Source of the DNA: Desulfitobacterium sp050251735
GTDB taxonomy: Bacteria; Bacillota; Desulfitobacteriia; Desulfitobacteriales; Desulfitobacteriaceae
NCBI GenBank assembly: GCA_050251735.1
Contig: JBFWMF010000013.1
Coordinates: 42,742-106,741 of the forward strand
Direction: 5' to 3'
Length of the DNA stretch: 64,000 nucleotides
Both the position numbers and the translations under genes were made by a program. Within the stretch, counting starts at the first letter, position 1; every line of letters starts with the position of its first letter. Below, in pieces: positions 61,972 to 64,000 of this stretch. The notes under the pieces are model-generated. The model was not told the origin of the DNA. It searched no databases and worked only from the letters and a program-made list of their open reading frames with translations.

Positions 61972-63300
61972 ATGGATAAAAACGATTATGATAATAGACA
62001 CAAACATAGGGTATACTCACTAGAACCGGTTGGGTTTGGTAGTCCATTAAGCGAGAGTCTGCCGAGTTATATTATGAGGCTTGCGATGGCTCATCATATT
62101 ACAGTTGGTAATTTAATTAGATACGAGATTGTTCCCAAATTGGGAGTGAAGTATTATCTAAAGCAAGAGGGTTTATGGAATTTTTATGATAGACAGGAAA
62201 GGTATAATTCCTCTTCCCAGATTTCAAACAGGTTAATCGAAGTCTTAGAGGAACTGACGGGTAACAAAAATTTAGACCAGCTAATATTTAATATTAGCGA
62301 ATCATTTGGTAAACAAAGCGTATTTAAAAATAAGCGTACATGGTGCCCCTTTTGTTTAGATAAATGGAAGGCCGAAACGGGAGTTATCTATGAACCTCTA
62401 ATATGGAACTTTTCGGATATCGAATTCTGCAAAATACATAACTACCCGCTACAGGGAAATTGTCCAAACTGTGGACAAGAGATATCTTTACTTGCTGCAA
62501 AGTCTATTCCAGGATTCTGCTCAAAATGCGGCTGCTGGTTAGGAAATACAGAAAATTACCCAGAAGTAAAATGTATGACAAATACGACATGGCATGATTG
62601 GGTTTGTGATAATATTGCAGAATTATTACTACATTTGCCAGAATTATCACGAGTTGACTTCTCAGAATCCATCAAAGATTTTTTAGAGGTATTGAGAAGA
62701 ACATATACCGTTAATGAAATCTCTCAGGCTTCGGGAATCCCAAAGGTTTCACTTCGTGAGTGGAGTAGAACTGATAAGAGATCAGGCTTTAGGCATTTGG
62801 TAAATTTAAGCTATTGTACTAGTATAACCCTTTATGAAATTCTATTCAAAAAGCCATTTCTTAATCAATGTATAGAAATCTCTTTGCGCAAAAGCGTGAA
62901 GAGATTTTCACTTAATAGAAAAATAATCGATTATAAATTAGTTGAACATAAACTAGATCTTATTCTAAAGAATGATTCCCCGCCTTCGATTACACAAATT
63001 GCGCAGCAATTATCTGTAGACCCGGACACTCTTCGTAATAACTTTCCTGAAAAGATTCGAGTTATTTCCAATAAACGTAAAGAGTTAAATAAGTTGAAAA
63101 GAATAAGAATTAAAGAGAAGATTAGGGAAGCAGTAATACAAATCCATTCGGAAGGAAAATTTCCAACAACACGTGGTGTGATTGAAGCTCTGGGGGTAGG
63201 ATATTTATTTGTACGTAAGGGAAATGTTGACACATATAAAAGTGCGATGCAGTCTTTAGGACTTTTGGAAGTAACTAAAAATGCAAATGAGGAGTTGTGA
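61972..63300 (+). CDS. tniQ: TniQ/TnsD-family transposition protein 2
   Basis: This 442-residue protein has the TniQ N-terminal pattern (YSLEPVGFGSPLSESLPSYIMRLAMAHHITVGNL), the same zinc arrangement (C125/C128, C153/H156, C164/C167, C183/C186), and C-terminal HTH-like segments (EISQASGIPKVSLREWSR; SITQIAQQLSVDPDTLRNNFP). It is a diverged relative of the protein at 56421, of similar length. One of the two could direct insertion at the ssrA region, the other at different targets. GAGGGAAAAG precedes the ATG. It ends the recognisable transposition operon. Confidence 0.88.
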   Translation: MDKNDYDNRHKHRVYSLEPVGFGSPLSESLPSYIMRLAMAHHITVGNLIRYEIVPKLGVKYYLKQEGLWNFYDRQERYNSSSQISNRLIEVLEELTGNKNLDQLIFNISESFGKQSVFKNKRTWCPFCLDKWKAETGVIYEPLIWNFSDIEFCKIHNYPLQGNCPNCGQEISLLAAKSIPGFCSKCGCWLGNTENYPEVKCMTNTTWHDWVCDNIAELLLHLPELSRVDFSESIKDFLEVLRRTYTVNEISQASGIPKVSLREWSRTDKRSGFRHLVNLSYCTSITLYEILFKKPFLNQCIEISLRKSVKRFSLNRKIIDYKLVEHKLDLILKNDSPPSITQIAQQLSVDPDTLRNNFPEKIRVISNKRKELNKLKRIRIKEKIREAVIQIHSEGKFPTTRGVIEALGVGYLFVRKGNVDTYKSAMQSLGLLEVTKNANEEL

Positions 63301-63659
63301 GGGGGCGATACTACCGAAATCCCCATATATATGGTTTTAACGACCATGACAGCACTAATCTTCTCTAGACACTAGCTTTAGTACTTGATATTCATTAAGA
63401 TTAAAAACCTTAGCATAGATGGCCCAAAAGGAATTCTGTCTGAAGGTTCGCAACCCTCGCACCATGAAGCATTCAAACAGGAGGCTATGTTGTTGATAGA
63501 GTTATCCTGTTGTTTTTAGATGTTATCATGAAGAATATAGAAGGAAAATGATGAAAGTGGGAGAAGTGTATATCTAATATCAATTAAAGATGTACATACC
63601 CATAAAAATAACAAGGCGGTTATTTGAGTAACTTAATAGTCCTAGTAAGAGGTGATTAT
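63301..63659. other. 359-bp non-coding stretch after the second tniQ
   Basis: Visible items are a CCATATATATGG palindrome near 63324-63335, a small GGTT-CGC-AACC hairpin near 63445, and a second copy of ATACCCATAAA (63596-63606) in the same orientation as the one after ssrA. No cas genes, CRISPR repeats or RNA gene were recognised. Confidence 0.5.
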
Positions 63660-63905
63660 ATGCTAAGAATCCTTCAAAAGATTATTAGGAAAAATGATTT
63701 TTCATTAAGCGAACAAGATGTCAATGCTCTAGCCAAGAGCTATTTCGATCATATAAGAAGTAGTCATTATGATTTTTCGTTGGCTAGTAAAACGGTTATA
63801 ACTCAAAGAACGAAAAAACGAACAATCTATTCCTTTGTGAGTAATTCCCTGGAACATGTATTGTGTGGGTATCTCAAGGAGCATTCCTGTAGTAGTCAAA
63901 AATGA
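63660..63905 (+). CDS. Small protein of unknown function
   Basis: This 81-residue basic protein is preceded by AGAGGTGAT, which supports ATG 63660 over the longer frame from 63624. It has no family I recognise; the middle is polar (SEQDVNALAKSYFDHIRSSHYDFSLASKTVITQRTKKRT). It lies at the distal side of the transposition genes and may be cargo or part of a neighbouring insertion. Confidence 0.45.
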   Translation: MLRILQKIIRKNDFSLSEQDVNALAKSYFDHIRSSHYDFSLASKTVITQRTKKRTIYSFVSNSLEHVLCGYLKEHSCSSQK

Positions 63906-63991
63906 GCTTTGTCAAAAAGAAGACCTCACGTTACAATTTGAAAGGACTGTTGGCCAACAGAATCCAATCAAAATAACGGAGGTCATCCCAA

Positions 63992-64000
63992 ATGAATTTT
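63992..64000 (+). CDS. Start of a gene running off the right edge (partial)
   Basis: An ATG at 63992 follows GGAGG (63978-63982) by nine bases and continues past the window. Only three codons are visible, so no product can be given. A perfect 14-bp palindrome CTGTTGGCCAACAG (63947-63960) lies just upstream. Confidence 0.35.

Larger units (their letters stand above)
47814..64000 (+). mobile_element. Tn7-like element with defence cargo (right end not seen)
   Basis: Everything from just after ssrA is on the + strand, AT-rich, and consists of accessory genes: PIN-like protein, type I restriction-modification genes, and a Tn7-like module of two TniQ/TnsD-like proteins, a TnsA-TnsB fusion and TnsC. 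The left boundary at 47814 is a proposal based on TGT, a 25-bp distance from the ssrA 3' end, and short repeated motifs. No inverted partner of this end was found before 64000. It is also possible that the PIN-RM segment is a separate island and the Tn7-like module begins nearer to 56350. Confidence 0.6.

Noticed and set aside
62931..63347. A 138-codon - strand frame opposite the end of the second tniQ.
   Set aside because: It has no supported start and mirrors the coding strand of tniQ.
63440..63482. A segment resembling a CRISPR repeat end (ATTCAAAC) or the 3' end of a tRNA (GGTTCGCAACCC...ACCA).
   Set aside because: It occurs once, with no second repeat or spacer, no cas genes, and the acceptor and T-stem pairings of a tRNA do not form.
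47789..64000. A tyrosine-integrase genomic island using the ssrA 3' end as attachment site.
   Set aside because: ssrA is a common integrase target, but no integrase gene and no second copy of the ssrA 3' end were found in the window; the recombination genes present are Tn7-like.
47814..64000. A CRISPR-associated transposon.
   Set aside because: TnsAB, TnsC and two TniQ proteins would fit, but no cas gene or array lies between 47.8 and 64.0 kb. Sequence past the right edge could reverse this.

Overview
The window looks like chromosomal DNA of a strictly anaerobic, spore-forming, respiratory Firmicute of the Desulfitobacterium/Desulfosporosinus type (Peptococcaceae). The clues are the rapZ-yvcK-whiA-rpoN block, a glycolytic pgk-tpiA-gpmI-eno run followed by secG and a membrane pyrophosphatase, a spore-type LysM/GH18 hydrolase, a molybdopterin oxidoreductase operon with its own TorD chaperone and c-haem sensor kinase, a Crp/Fnr regulator, and a perfect CprK-type 'dehalobox' half-site pair. 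The genus is inferred from gene content only.

Layout. 1-1.5 kb: 3' end of uvrA and a Cof-type phosphatase. 1.68-4.2 kb: a persulfide/sulfur operon (CstR-like repressor, SQR-like flavoprotein, TusE/DsrC-like and DsrE-like proteins) behind a clear promoter and GC-rich operator. 4.2-5.8 kb: remnant of a molybdopterin oxidoreductase and a Crp/Fnr regulator. 5.9-11.7 kb: polysaccharide deacetylase, spore-type hydrolase, B12-binding radical SAM protein, solute-binding lipoprotein. 11.7-18.7 kb: rapZ, yvcK, whiA, rpoN, a PhoU-like protein and a Na/Pi cotransporter. 18.9-27.2 kb: glycolysis, secG, hppA, smpB. 27.4-35.0 kb: molybdoenzyme operon (catalytic, FeS and anchor subunits), haem-sensor kinase, response regulator, TorD. 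35.1-37.7 kb: DUF3793-like protein, ParE/Phd-type toxin-antitoxin pair, glpK. 37.7-42.9 kb: MacAB-like efflux system and its TetR regulator. 43-45.9 kb: a broken APC permease, a LEA-like protein, a cupin and a flavodoxin-ferredoxin protein. 45.9-47.8 kb: an unusually short guaA lacking a functional glutaminase domain, and ssrA (tmRNA).

From just after ssrA to the right edge the sequence is AT-rich and reads as one mobile defence-carrying region: a membrane-anchored PIN-like protein, a complete type I restriction-modification system (hsdM, hsdS, hsdR), then a Tn7-like transposition module: a first TniQ/TnsD-like protein, a TnsA-TnsB fusion, TnsC, and a second TniQ/TnsD-like protein. All are on the + strand. 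No cas genes or CRISPR array are visible. A candidate transposon end starts 25 bp past the mature 3' end of ssrA, a Tn7-like distance from a conserved gene. The other end was not found and probably lies beyond 64,000. A strong promoter, a 17-codon leader ORF and an intrinsic terminator precede tnsAB, suggesting attenuation control of the transposase.

The most interesting items are this element and its leader, the short GuaA, and the dehalobox-controlled molybdoenzyme. All family assignments come from reading motifs; no database search was run.
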